From positions 1-55,206 of the forward strand of contig JAFEEF010000028.1 in NCBI GenBank assembly GCA_018241265.1: a stretch of 55,206 bases of DNA, given 5' to 3'. Below are positions 21,350-30,009 of this stretch, piece by piece. Source of the DNA: Pseudomonadota bacterium (lineage in GTDB: Bacteria; Pseudomonadota; Gammaproteobacteria; Burkholderiales; Burkholderiaceae_C). The notes beneath the pieces were generated by a model. The model was not told the DNA's origin. It was given only the letters and a program-made list of their open reading frames with translations, and ran no database searches. The position numbers were made by a program, and so were the translations under genes. Each line of letters starts with the position of its first letter. Position 1 is the first letter of the stretch.

Positions 21350-22342
21350 ATGATTTCTCGATTCCACGCTGCCGACCGGCACGCGGCCACGCGCATGGCG
21401 GCCATCGCGGTTGCGACGCTGGCGCTGCTGCTCTCGGGTTGCGGCAAAAAAGAAAAGGGCGCGTCGCAGACGGCGGCCAAGGTGAACAAGGAAGAGATCA
21501 CCGTCCATCAGATCAACTTCGTGCTGCAGCAGCAACGCGGCCTGAAGCCCGAGCAGGTGGACGCGGCCTCGAAGCAGGTTCTGGAGCGGCTGATCGACCA
21601 GGAGCTCGCGGTCCAGAAGGCCGAGGACCTGAAGCTCGACCGCGACCCGCGTGTCGTGCAGCAGATCGAGGCGACGCGGCGCGAGATCATCGCGCGCGCC
21701 TATGCCGAGAAAACCGGCGAGGCCGCGCCCAAGCCGACGCCCGAAGAGGTCAAGAAGTACTACGACGACCATCCGGCGCTCTTCAAGGAGCGCCGCATCT
21801 ACAGCCTGCAGGAGATCTCGGTCGAGGCCAAGCCCGAGCAGGTCGCCGCGCTGCGCGAGCAACTGCAGAGCTCCAAGTCAGTCAGCGAGTTCGTCGACTT
21901 CCTGAAGGCCAACAACTACCGTTTCGCCGGCAACCAGGCGGTGCGCCCGGCCGAGCAACTGCCGCTCAACCTGCTCGACACCTTCTCCAAGCTCAAGGAC
22001 GGCCAGGCGCTGCTCGTGCCGGCCAGCAACGGCGCGCAGGTCATCGTGCTCGTCGGATCGCGCTCGGAGCCGATCGACGAGGCCCGCGCCAAGCCGGCCG
22101 TGGAGCAGTTCTTGCTGAACGACGCGAAGCGCAAGCTGGTCGAGAACGACCTGAAGGCGTTGCGGGCGGCAGCGAAGATCGAGTATGTGGGTAAGTTCGC
22201 GGAGGCGGCGTCGGCGCCCACTGACACGGCGTCCGCACCGGTCGCAGTTGCTGCGCCGCCAGCGCCGGCACCTGCGGCGGCGGCCTCGGCGGGGAGCCTG
22301 GACGCATCTGCCATCAGCAAGGGAATGGGGCTCGGCAAGTGA
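21350..22342 (+). CDS. epsD: EpsD-family lipoprotein, SurA-like peptidyl-prolyl isomerase
   Basis: A 330-residue lipoprotein whose signal ends in ATLALLLSGC with lipid-bearing Cys31. A SurA_N-like helical region (~40-140; VNKEEITVHQINFVLQQQ, VLERLIDQELAVQKAE) is followed by a parvulin-like segment (~150-270; YYDDHPALFKERRIYSLQEI) and an Ala/Pro-rich tail (~285-330). EpsD proteins of exosortase-B EPS loci are predicted periplasmic folding helpers for the export machinery. ATG 21350 (MISRFHAADR) has GGGAG about 10 bases upstream; the in-frame sequence before it is histidine-rich shadow. Its stop overlaps the epsE ATG by one base. Confidence 0.88.
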   Translation: MISRFHAADRHAATRMAAIAVATLALLLSGCGKKEKGASQTAAKVNKEEITVHQINFVLQQQRGLKPEQVDAASKQVLERLIDQELAVQKAEDLKLDRDPRVVQQIEATRREIIARAYAEKTGEAAPKPTPEEVKKYYDDHPALFKERRIYSLQEISVEAKPEQVAALREQLQSSKSVSEFVDFLKANNYRFAGNQAVRPAEQLPLNLLDTFSKLKDGQALLVPASNGAQVIVLVGSRSEPIDEARAKPAVEQFLLNDAKRKLVENDLKALRAAAKIEYVGKFAEAASAPTDTASAPVAVAAPPAPAPAAAASAGSLDASAISKGMGLGK

Positions 22343-23154
22343 TGATGACCAAGATCTTTCGTTCGTTCTGGATCGGCCTCGTCGGCCTCGTGATGGCCGC
22401 GACCGCCATGGCGCAGGCCCAGTCGTCACCCGAGTACAAGCTCGGATCCGGCGACGTCGTGCGCATCAGCGTCTACCAGAACCCCGACCTCGGCCTCGAT
22501 GCGCGCATCAGCGAGGCGGGGACGCTGAATTTCCCGCTGGTCGGCACCGTCAAGCTCGGTGGGCTCACGTCCGGACAGGCCGAGAAGGTGATCGCCGACG
22601 GTCTGCGCAACGGCAACTTCGTGAAGCAGCCGCAGGTCAACGTGCTCATCATGCAGGTACGCGGCAACCAGGCATCGGTACTCGGCCAGGTGAACCGCCC
22701 GGGCCGCTACGCGCTCGAGGTCGCCGACATGCGGCTGTCGGACCTGCTCGCGATGGCGGGCGGCATCGCGGTGACGGGTGCCGACATGGTGACGCTGGTC
22801 GGCACGCGCAACGGCCAGACGTTCCGCAAGGAGATCGACCTGCCGACCATCTTTCGTGCCGATGGTCGCGCCGACGACGTGCCGGTGCAGAACGGTGACG
22901 TGGCGTATGTCGAACGCTATCCGATGGTCTATATCTACGGCGAGGTGCAACGGCCCGGCCAGCTGCGTCTCGAACGCGGCATGACGGTGATGCAGGCCCT
23001 GGCGGCCGGCGGCGGGCTGACGTTGCGCGGCACCGAGAAGGGCATTCGAGTCCATCGCAAGGGTGCGGACGGCAAGATCGAGGTGCTCCAGCCTGCGCTC
23101 GACGACGCGGTCCGCGACGGCGATGTGGTGTATGTGCGCGAGAGCCTGTTCTAG
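22342..23154 (+). CDS. epsE: Polysaccharide export protein EpsE (Wza-like)
   Basis: A 270-residue outer-membrane polysaccharide export protein. A signal peptide (~1-25, ending TAMAQA) precedes the Poly_export domain (YKLGSGDVVRISVYQNPDL, ~31-49). One or two SLBB modules follow (VLGQVNRPGRYALEVADM; VYIYGEVQRPGQLRLERGM). There is no lipobox, unlike E. coli Wza. It would form the periplasm/outer-membrane channel with EpsF and EpsG. ATG 22342 overlaps the epsD stop by one base (TGATG); an in-frame GTG at 22339 and ATG at 22345 also exist. Confidence 0.93.
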   Translation: MMTKIFRSFWIGLVGLVMAATAMAQAQSSPEYKLGSGDVVRISVYQNPDLGLDARISEAGTLNFPLVGTVKLGGLTSGQAEKVIADGLRNGNFVKQPQVNVLIMQVRGNQASVLGQVNRPGRYALEVADMRLSDLLAMAGGIAVTGADMVTLVGTRNGQTFRKEIDLPTIFRADGRADDVPVQNGDVAYVERYPMVYIYGEVQRPGQLRLERGMTVMQALAAGGGLTLRGTEKGIRVHRKGADGKIEVLQPALDDAVRDGDVVYVRESLF

Positions 23155-23166
23155 AAGGGGCTGGGC

Positions 23167-24597
23167 ATGAGTTTCGGACAGTTCTTTTCGATCCTGCGCG
23201 CGCGTTGGGTGGCCGCCCTGTCGATCCTGCTCGGCATCGTGATTCTCACGGTGCTGATCAGCCTCGTCTGGCCCCGCAAGTACACCGCGTACGCGTCGGT
23301 GGTCGTCGACGTCAAGCCCGATCCGGTGAGCGCGATCATGTACGCCGGCCTGGGCGGCCCGTCGTTCATGGCGACGCAGGTCGACGTGATGCAGAGCGAC
23401 CGCGTGGCACTGCGCGTGGTGCGCGATCTCAAGCTCGCCGACAACCCGCAGGTGCGGCAGCAATGGCGCGACGACACCGGCGGCGAGGGCAGCATCGAGC
23501 TGTGGCTCGCCGACAGCTTCCAGCGCAGCATGGACGTGAAGCCTTCCAAGGAGAGCAACGTCCTGACGGTTTCGTACAAGGCGCCTGATCCGAAGTTCGC
23601 TGCCGGCCTCGCGAATGCCTTCGTGCAGGCCTACATCGAGACCACGCTCGAACTGCGGGTCGATCCGGCCAAGCAGTACACGAGCTTCTTCGACACGCGC
23701 ACCAAGGAAGCCAAGGACGCCCTCGATCGCGCACAGACCAAGCTGTCCGCCTATCAAAAGGAGAAGGGCATCATCGCCACCGACGAGCGGCTCGACGTCG
23801 AGAACGCGCGGCTCAATGACTTGTCCTCGCAGCTCGTGATGGTCCAGTCGCTCGCGGCCGATTCGGAAAGCCGGCAGGCGCAGGCACGCGGCAGTTCGGG
23901 CGCCGACATGCAGGAAGTGCTGAACAACGGCGTCGTCGGCAGCCTGAAGGCCGATCTGTCTCGCGCTCAGGCGAACCTCGAGCAGCTCAACGCGCGCTAT
24001 GGCGCCAACCACCCGCAGGTGATCGAGGCCAAGGCTAACATCGCCGAGCTGCGCGCCCGGCTCGATGCGGAAACGCGCCGGGTCACCGGCAGCGTCGGCC
24101 TCAACAATGCGGTCAATCGGCAGCGCGAGTCGCAGATCCGAAACGATCTCGAGGCGCAGCGCGCCAAGGTGCTGCGCATGAAGGCCGTGCGCGACGAGGG
24201 CCTTTCCCTCGTCCACGACGTCGAAGCCGCGCAGAAGAATCTGGAGACGATCCAGGCCCGCCTCACCCAGACCAGCCTCGAGAGCCAGACGACTCAGAGC
24301 AATGTCTACGTGCTGACGCAGGCGATCGCCCCCAACGAACCGTCGTCGCCGAAGCTTGTGCTGAATGCGCTCGTCGCGGTCTTCTTCGGCACGATGCTGG
24401 CGGTGGGCGGCGTGCTGCTCTGGGAATTCCTCGACCGGCGCCTGCGCGCAGTCGACGACGTTGCACCGCTGCTTGGTCTGCCGGTCATCGGCGTGCTCCC
24501 CAAGGTCAATGCCCGCAAGCTGATGGGCCGCAATCACCCAACGCTGATGCAGCAGCGCATGGTCGGCCGCCTGTCGGCTCCCGGGAAAGGAGCCTGA
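23167..24597 (+). CDS. epsF: Chain-length determinant EpsF (Wzz/GNVR family)
   Basis: A 476-residue inner-membrane polysaccharide co-polymerase. It has an N-terminal membrane helix (~13-33, ALSILLGIVILTVLISLVW), a Wzz domain, a long periplasmic coiled-coil region (~150-400; QANLEQLNARYGANHPQVIEA, in pieces, is the GNVR-type motif) and a C-terminal membrane helix (~398-420) followed by a short cytoplasmic tail. It sets polymer length and links EpsG to the EpsE channel. A GAAGGGG ribosome site precedes ATG 23167. epsG starts one base after its stop. Confidence 0.93.
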   Translation: MSFGQFFSILRARWVAALSILLGIVILTVLISLVWPRKYTAYASVVVDVKPDPVSAIMYAGLGGPSFMATQVDVMQSDRVALRVVRDLKLADNPQVRQQWRDDTGGEGSIELWLADSFQRSMDVKPSKESNVLTVSYKAPDPKFAAGLANAFVQAYIETTLELRVDPAKQYTSFFDTRTKEAKDALDRAQTKLSAYQKEKGIIATDERLDVENARLNDLSSQLVMVQSLAADSESRQAQARGSSGADMQEVLNNGVVGSLKADLSRAQANLEQLNARYGANHPQVIEAKANIAELRARLDAETRRVTGSVGLNNAVNRQRESQIRNDLEAQRAKVLRMKAVRDEGLSLVHDVEAAQKNLETIQARLTQTSLESQTTQSNVYVLTQAIAPNEPSSPKLVLNALVAVFFGTMLAVGGVLLWEFLDRRLRAVDDVAPLLGLPVIGVLPKVNARKLMGRNHPTLMQQRMVGRLSAPGKGA

Positions 24598-24598
24598 G

Positions 24599-25540
24599 AT
24601 GGCCAAGTTTCGCGATTCGATGCCAGTGGCCGATGCCGTGGCAAGCATTCCTCCGCCCGCCTCGGCGCCCGCCGCCGCCAATTCGAGCGGAGTGATCCAC
24701 GACCGGTCGATCGGTGACATCATTGCCGAGACCCGCAACCTGAGCGCCGATCAGGTCGAGCAGATCCTCGTCTATCAGCGCGACCATGGCGTGCGCTTCG
24801 GCGAGGCAGCCGTCGCGCTCGGCTTTGCCAGCACCGACGATGTGCTGTTCGCGTTGGCGCAGCAGTTCCACTACCCCTATGCGCCGGAGGAGCAGCGCAA
24901 GGCCAGCCCCGAGCTGGTCACGCTGAACCAGCCCTTCTCGCATCAGGCAGAGGTCTTCCGTGCCATCCGCAGCCAGTTGATGGTGCGCGTGTTCGGCGAG
25001 CAGGAACAGCCGCGCCGGGCGTTGGCTGTCGTGAGCCCGGATGCCGGCGACGGCAAGACCTATTTCTCGGCCAACCTTGCGGTGGCGCTGGCTCAGCTCG
25101 GCGGTCGCACGCTGCTCGTCGATGCCGACCTGCGCGGGCCGCGCCAGCACGAGGTGTTCAACATCCCGAACGCATCCGGCCTGTCAGGGATCCTCTCCGG
25201 CCGCGCAGAGACGCAGGTGGTTCAGCAGATCGTCGGCATACCGAGCCTGTTCCTGTTGCCCGTCGGGCCGACGCCGCCGAACCCGGCAGAGCTCGTCGAG
25301 CGGCCGGCCTTCGCGTTGCTGATGCGCGAGCTCGTCAGCAAATTCGATCATGTCGTCGTCGACACGCCGGCAGCGCGCTATGGCGCCGACTGCACCGTCA
25401 TTGCGGCGCGCTGCGGTGCGGCGTTGATCGTCGCGCGCAAGAACGCGTCACGCGTGTCGATGCTTCAGGATCTCGTCGCAACGCTCGGCGAGAGCCCGGC
25501 GAAGATGGCCGGCGTCTTGGTGAATGAGCACCAGGTTTGA
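24599..25540 (+). CDS. epsG: EpsG tyrosine-kinase-type ATPase with MshEN-like N-terminus
   Basis: A 313-residue cytoplasmic BY-kinase-type protein, the separate kinase partner of EpsF. Walker A is SPDAGDGKT (146-154), with Asp where Glu is usual; Walker A' is LLVDADLRG (172-180) and Walker B HVVVDTPA. The N-terminal part (~33-95) has two repeats of the GspE/MshE-N type: IGDIIAETRNLSADQVEQIL and FGEAAVALGFASTDDVLFAL, each followed by Q. Such domains bind c-di-GMP in MshE; binding here is inferred. The last ~50 residues contain no tyrosine, so there is no classical C-terminal Tyr cluster. Its 3' end overlaps xrtB by 17 bases. Confidence 0.9.
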   Translation: MAKFRDSMPVADAVASIPPPASAPAAANSSGVIHDRSIGDIIAETRNLSADQVEQILVYQRDHGVRFGEAAVALGFASTDDVLFALAQQFHYPYAPEEQRKASPELVTLNQPFSHQAEVFRAIRSQLMVRVFGEQEQPRRALAVVSPDAGDGKTYFSANLAVALAQLGGRTLLVDADLRGPRQHEVFNIPNASGLSGILSGRAETQVVQQIVGIPSLFLLPVGPTPPNPAELVERPAFALLMRELVSKFDHVVVDTPAARYGADCTVIAARCGAALIVARKNASRVSMLQDLVATLGESPAKMAGVLVNEHQV

Positions 25541-26444
25541 GGCCAAGACCGGGCCGGCGGCGCGTGACGGGGCACCGGCGCTGGCCGTCAAGCTGGCCGA
25601 GTTGACGGCTCTGCCGCAGGACGCCGTGCTGGGCGTTGCGGTACTGGTCTTCGGCTGGCTCGCCATGTACGGGCCTACCTACTGGGGGCTGGCCCACACG
25701 GTCTGGGCCACCGACGAGCAAGGGCACGGCCCGATCATCCTGGCGCTGAGCGCGTGGCTGCTCTATCGCAAGCGCGAGGCGCTGGCCGCGCTCGCGGTGC
25801 GCCCGCAACGCATGCTCGGCATCGGGCTCTTCGCGCTCGCCTGGGTCTGCTACGTCTTTGGCCGCGCGCAGTTCATCTGGATCCTCGAGGTCGGCTCGCA
25901 GATCCTGATGCTCGGCGCCCTGCTGCTGTACTTCCGCGGCGCCGCGGCGCTGCGGATGGCCTGGTTCCCGCTGTTCTTCATGATCTTCATGGTGCCGCTG
26001 CCGGGCGACCTGGTGGCGGCCGTCACGGCGCCGCTGAAGTCGGCGGTGTCGGCGGTCGCGTCGTCGGTGCTGTACGACCTCGGCTACCCGATCGGGCGCT
26101 CGGGGGTCATCATTACCGTCGGCCAGTACCAACTGCTCGTCGCCGACGCCTGTGCCGGCCTCAACTCGATGTTCACGCTCGAGGCGCTGGGCCTGCTCTA
26201 CATGAATCTCATGAGCTACCAGTCGGTCGCCCGCAACGTCGCGCTGGCGATCATGATCATCCCGATCTCGTTCGTCGCCAACGTCACGCGCGTGATGATC
26301 CTCGTGCTCGTGACCTACTACTTCGGCGACGAGGCCGGGCAGGGCTTCGTCCACGGCTTCGCCGGCATGGTGCTGTTCCTGGTGGCGCTAGTGCTGATCC
26401 TGTCGGTCGACAAGGTGATCGGCCGCTTTGTCAGGGAGCCCTGA
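25524..26444 (+). CDS. xrtB: Exosortase B
   Basis: An integral-membrane cysteine transpeptidase-like protein of 306 residues with about eight membrane helices. The exosortase triad is complete: Cys210 in VADACAGLNSMFTLEAL, Arg256 in VANVTRVMILV and His277 in GQGFVHGFAGM. Exosortases cut and sort PEP-CTERM proteins to the cell surface; type B is bound to EPS loci of the methanolan kind (EpsH). Translation starts at ATG 25524 inside the epsG end, in another frame. No protein in the window carries a PEP-CTERM tail, so its substrates must be encoded elsewhere. Confidence 0.95.
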   Translation: MSTRFEAKTGPAARDGAPALAVKLAELTALPQDAVLGVAVLVFGWLAMYGPTYWGLAHTVWATDEQGHGPIILALSAWLLYRKREALAALAVRPQRMLGIGLFALAWVCYVFGRAQFIWILEVGSQILMLGALLLYFRGAAALRMAWFPLFFMIFMVPLPGDLVAAVTAPLKSAVSAVASSVLYDLGYPIGRSGVIITVGQYQLLVADACAGLNSMFTLEALGLLYMNLMSYQSVARNVALAIMIIPISFVANVTRVMILVLVTYYFGDEAGQGFVHGFAGMVLFLVALVLILSVDKVIGRFVREP

Positions 26445-26448
26445 GGCG

Positions 26449-27144
26449 ATGAGCAAGCCGATGCTGCGCGCCACTGTCTTCGCCGTGCTGATGGCTTGCG
26501 CGGTGCTCGTCGCGGCGGCGTGGATGCCGCGCCGCTACTTGGCCGACGAGAAGCCGAAGTTCCAGCTCGCGCAGATGTTCCCCGAGCGCTTCGCCGGCTG
26601 GGAGGTCGATCCGAGCATCGTGCCGGTCCAGCCCGCCCCGGACCTGCAGAAGGTGCTCGACGCGACCTACGACCAGACGCTCGCCCGCACTTACCGCAAT
26701 GCGCGCGGCGACCGCGTGATGTTGTCGATCGCCTACGGCCGCAACCAGAACGAAGGCATGAATACGCACCGCCCGGAGATCTGCTATCCGGCGCAGGGGC
26801 TGCCGATCTCGGCGGCCAGCGTGCGCGGCGACCTGCCGTTCGGCAAGATCGAGATCCCGGTGACCCGCCTCGTCGCCACGAAGGACGCGCGCAACGAGCC
26901 GATCACCTACTGGCTGATCGTCGGCGATCGCATCACGCATTTCGGCGACGGCCACAAGCTCGCGACGCTGCGCTATGGCCTGAGCGGCCGCATCCCCGAC
27001 GGCATGCTGGTGCGCATCTCCTCCATCGATCCGGACAGCCAGCGCGCCTTCGCGCTCCAGCAGCGCTTCGCTGACGACATGCTCGGCGCGATGTCCGCCA
27101 CGGCGCGGACCACCGTCCTCGGCCAGCTCGCGTCGACGAGCTGA
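26449..27144 (+). CDS. epsI: Exosortase B-associated protein EpsI
   Basis: A 231-residue protein with one N-terminal membrane anchor (~5-25, VFAVLMACAVLVAAAWM) and a periplasmic EpsI domain. The domain opens with FPERFAGWEVD and includes the conserved cysteine block THRPEICYPAQG (~105-116). EpsI occurs next to, or fused with, exosortases and is needed for EPS in Methylobacillus; its biochemical role is unsettled. ATG 26449 is preceded by AGGGAG and lies 4 bases after the xrtB stop. The in-frame ATG at 26428 lies inside xrtB. Confidence 0.9.
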   Translation: MSKPMLRATVFAVLMACAVLVAAAWMPRRYLADEKPKFQLAQMFPERFAGWEVDPSIVPVQPAPDLQKVLDATYDQTLARTYRNARGDRVMLSIAYGRNQNEGMNTHRPEICYPAQGLPISAASVRGDLPFGKIEIPVTRLVATKDARNEPITYWLIVGDRITHFGDGHKLATLRYGLSGRIPDGMLVRISSIDPDSQRAFALQQRFADDMLGAMSATARTTVLGQLASTS

Positions 27145-27173
27145 CGCGCCCCGCCGGTCAGCAGTCGATCGAC

Positions 27174-28685
27174 GTGGAAGCCGTCTTGCACGAGCCTCGG
27201 CCGGAGCACGAGCAGTCGCTGGCCACCAAGGCGGTGGCGGGCCTCAAGTGGAGCTACGTCGGCATCGTCGCGCGCATCGTGATGCAGCTCGCGGCGCAGG
27301 TTGGCATCGCCCGTCTGATTGGCCCCGACCAGTACGGCATCGCCGTCGCCGCGCTCGTGCCCACCATGTTCGCCACCCTGCTGCTCGAGCTCGGGCTCGG
27401 CTCGTCGATCGTGCAGGCTCCGCACGTCGACGCGGCGCAGCTGCAGGCGGTGTTCCGGCGCGTGCTGGCAGTGTCCAGCATCGGCCTAGTGCTGCTCGTG
27501 GCGGCGTGGCCGGGGCTTGCCCCGCACTGGACCGGCACGGCCCACATGGGCGCCATCGCCGGTATGGCACTGGCGGCTTGGCTGCAGCTTGTCGCGACGG
27601 TGCCGCAGGCGCTGCTGCGGCGCGATCTCGCGTTCAAGCGGCTGCAGGCGGCGCAGTCGGGCGGCTATTTCCTCGGCTTCGTCGTCACCGGCCTGCTGCT
27701 TGCCTGGCTCGGCGGGGGTTATCTCGCCCTCGTCGGTGCCTGGGTCGTGATGGCGCTGACGAGCACCATCGCGATGTTCGCCGCGAGCGGCTTCCGTCCG
27801 CGCTTCGGCGGTGCCGAGGCGGCGCAGACGCGCGAGATGACGCGCTTCGGCTACGTCGTCCTGGCGACCAACCTGGCCAACTGGGCGGTGGACAACATGC
27901 CCGCGGTGTTCATGGGCCGGCTCTTCGGTGCGAGCAGCCTGGGCCGCTACATGGTGGCCTACAACCTCGTACGCACGCCCACTAACCACATGGTGACGGC
28001 ACTGCAGCAGGTTACCTTTCCCGCCACTGCGCGGGCCGCCGCCGTCACGCAGTCGATGCGCGACGGCTATGTGTTCATCACCTGGCTGCTCTGCGTGGTC
28101 GCGTTCTCGGTGTTCTTCTCGGTCGCGGCCTTCGCCGAGCCCATCGTCGCGCTGCTCTACGGGCCGGCCTGGCATGCGATGGCGGCGCTGCTCGCCCCGC
28201 TGGCCATAGCTATGGCCTTCCAGGCGCCGATGGCGATCTCCGGGCCGATCCTCTGGGGGCGCGGACTGGCGCGCCGAGAGCTGCGCGTGCAACTGCTCGC
28301 GGTACTGGCGCTCGGCGTGGCGCTAGTCCTCGCGGCGGGCGGTGGCATCGAGGCCGCGGCACGCTGGGTGGCGATCGTGGCCGCCGTGCGCATGGTGCTG
28401 ATCCAGCGGGCCGTGGCGCAGCTGCTGAAGGTCCGGTACGGGGTGCTGATGTGGGCGATGCTGCCGGGAGCCGTGTGCGGCGGCTCTGCCTTGCTGGTGG
28501 CTGCGCTGGCGGGACACTACGCGCCGGGATGGTACTCCGCGCGGGGATGGCTCGTCTGTGCGGCCGTGGCGGGTTGCGCGGCGCTCATCGCCATGCGCAT
28601 GCTGGTCCCGACGCCGGTTGCGCAGGCATGCGACGGCGTGCGCGGCCACCTGCCGCGGGTCGTGCGACGCGTCCTGAAGCTCTGA
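27174..28685 (+). CDS. Lipopolysaccharide-type flippase (Wzx/PST family)
   Basis: A 503-residue protein with about 12-14 membrane helices. The N-terminus LKWSYVGIVARIVMQLAAQV and the following ARLIGPDQYGIAVAALV are typical of polysaccharide translocases (MOP/PST, Wzx). It would flip the lipid-linked repeat unit to the periplasm for polymerisation. It starts with GTG at 27174, 29 bases after epsI. It marks the change from export genes to repeat-unit assembly genes. Confidence 0.92.
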   Translation: MEAVLHEPRPEHEQSLATKAVAGLKWSYVGIVARIVMQLAAQVGIARLIGPDQYGIAVAALVPTMFATLLLELGLGSSIVQAPHVDAAQLQAVFRRVLAVSSIGLVLLVAAWPGLAPHWTGTAHMGAIAGMALAAWLQLVATVPQALLRRDLAFKRLQAAQSGGYFLGFVVTGLLLAWLGGGYLALVGAWVVMALTSTIAMFAASGFRPRFGGAEAAQTREMTRFGYVVLATNLANWAVDNMPAVFMGRLFGASSLGRYMVAYNLVRTPTNHMVTALQQVTFPATARAAAVTQSMRDGYVFITWLLCVVAFSVFFSVAAFAEPIVALLYGPAWHAMAALLAPLAIAMAFQAPMAISGPILWGRGLARRELRVQLLAVLALGVALVLAAGGGIEAAARWVAIVAAVRMVLIQRAVAQLLKVRYGVLMWAMLPGAVCGGSALLVAALAGHYAPGWYSARGWLVCAAVAGCAALIAMRMLVPTPVAQACDGVRGHLPRVVRRVLKL

Positions 28686-28749
28686 TGCGCAGGGGCCATT
28701 CGGTGGAACAGGCGGCCGTCGGACCTCTCTGCCGCGGACGAGGCGCCGC

Positions 28750-30009
28750 ATGAGGATCGCCATCGCCGGGCCGGTGGCGACCGAACAGATCGCCACCCTG
28801 CTGACGCAGGCGCCGCCGGACGCGCCGTCGGGTTACCGCGGTGCGCCCTTCCTCGGCGTGCTCGTCGAGCGGCTGCTGCAACTGGGGCACGAGGTCGGCG
28901 TCTTCACGACCGACGAGGGTTTGTTCGACCGTGGCGCGTCCGGCCCACTCACGCTGCGCGGCGAACGCTTCAGCATCACCTATTGCCCGGTACGGCCGCG
29001 TGGGTTCAGGTTCCAGCGAGGTCGGCCGGGGAGGATGCTCGACCTGTTCCGGCTCGAGCGCAGGCACCTTGCCGATGCCATGGAACGCTACGCGCCCGAC
29101 GTGGTGCATGCGCATTGGACCTACGAATTCGCCTGGGCAGCGCAATCGACGAGGCTTCCGCTGCTCATCACCGCCCACGACGATCCTGCCGCCGTACTGC
29201 GGCTGACCCGCGATGTCTATCGCCTCGGCCGCTACTGGATGGCGCGCCACGTCTTGCGGCGCGCTCGCGCGCTTTCGGTCGTCTCCGGGGGGCTGCAGGC
29301 CGACCTGCGGCCGTTGACCAGCGCGCCGATGACGGTCGTCGCGAACCCGCTCGCTCCTGGCATGTTTCGCGCCAACGAAGCGTTCGCGCGCGAGCGCGCA
29401 CCTGGGCAGCCCCACTTCGTCATGGCGATGGCGGGGTGGTCGAAGATGAAGAACGCCCGCCCTGCGCTGCGGGCCTTCGCGCAGTCGCGCCGAGACCGGC
29501 CGGGCCTACGCATGACGTGCTTTGGCCGCGACTACGGCCCCGGGGAGGCCGCGGAGCGCTGGGTGCGTGCCGAGGGCCTCGACGCAGGCATCGCGTTCGT
29601 CGGCATGCGGCCGCATGCCGACGTGCTGGAAGCGCTCGCGCGCGCGACCGCGCTCGTCCATCCGTCGCTGCTCGAGTCGTCGGGCATGGCGATCGCCGAA
29701 GCCATGGCGTGCGGGCTGCCGGTCATCGCCGGCCGGGAGACCCATGGCGTGTCCTGGCTGCTCGACGACGGCAAGGCCGGAATGCTCGTCGACGTCCGCA
29801 ACCCGGCCGACATCGCCGATGCGATGCGGCAACTCGCGGACGATGCGCCACTTGCCGCTCGGCTGGGCCGCTACGGCGCGGCGCGAGCGCGCGAGTTGTT
29901 CGATGCCAATGCTGTCGCGTGTCGCTATGTCGAGCTGTACGAGCGCGTGATCGCCTCCCAAGCGCCGCTGTGCCGAGCCGTTGCACGTCAGCCGAGCCGA
30001 ACGACATGA
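28750..30009 (+). CDS. Glycosyltransferase family 4 protein
   Basis: A 419-residue GT-B fold enzyme that likely adds one sugar of the EPS repeat unit on the cytoplasmic face. The N-terminal Rossmann domain contains FLGVLVERLLQLGHEVGVFT and VVHAHWTYEFAW. The C-terminal donor domain has MAGWSKMKNARPALRAF, FVGMRPHADVLEALARATAL and the GT4 E-x7-E motif in SLLESSGMAIAEAMACGLPV (~313-332). The donor and linkage cannot be read from sequence. The 64 bases before ATG 28750 hold nothing recognisable. The stop overlaps the next gene (ATGA). Confidence 0.92.
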   Translation: MRIAIAGPVATEQIATLLTQAPPDAPSGYRGAPFLGVLVERLLQLGHEVGVFTTDEGLFDRGASGPLTLRGERFSITYCPVRPRGFRFQRGRPGRMLDLFRLERRHLADAMERYAPDVVHAHWTYEFAWAAQSTRLPLLITAHDDPAAVLRLTRDVYRLGRYWMARHVLRRARALSVVSGGLQADLRPLTSAPMTVVANPLAPGMFRANEAFARERAPGQPHFVMAMAGWSKMKNARPALRAFAQSRRDRPGLRMTCFGRDYGPGEAAERWVRAEGLDAGIAFVGMRPHADVLEALARATALVHPSLLESSGMAIAEAMACGLPVIAGRETHGVSWLLDDGKAGMLVDVRNPADIADAMRQLADDAPLAARLGRYGAARARELFDANAVACRYVELYERVIASQAPLCRAVARQPSRTT

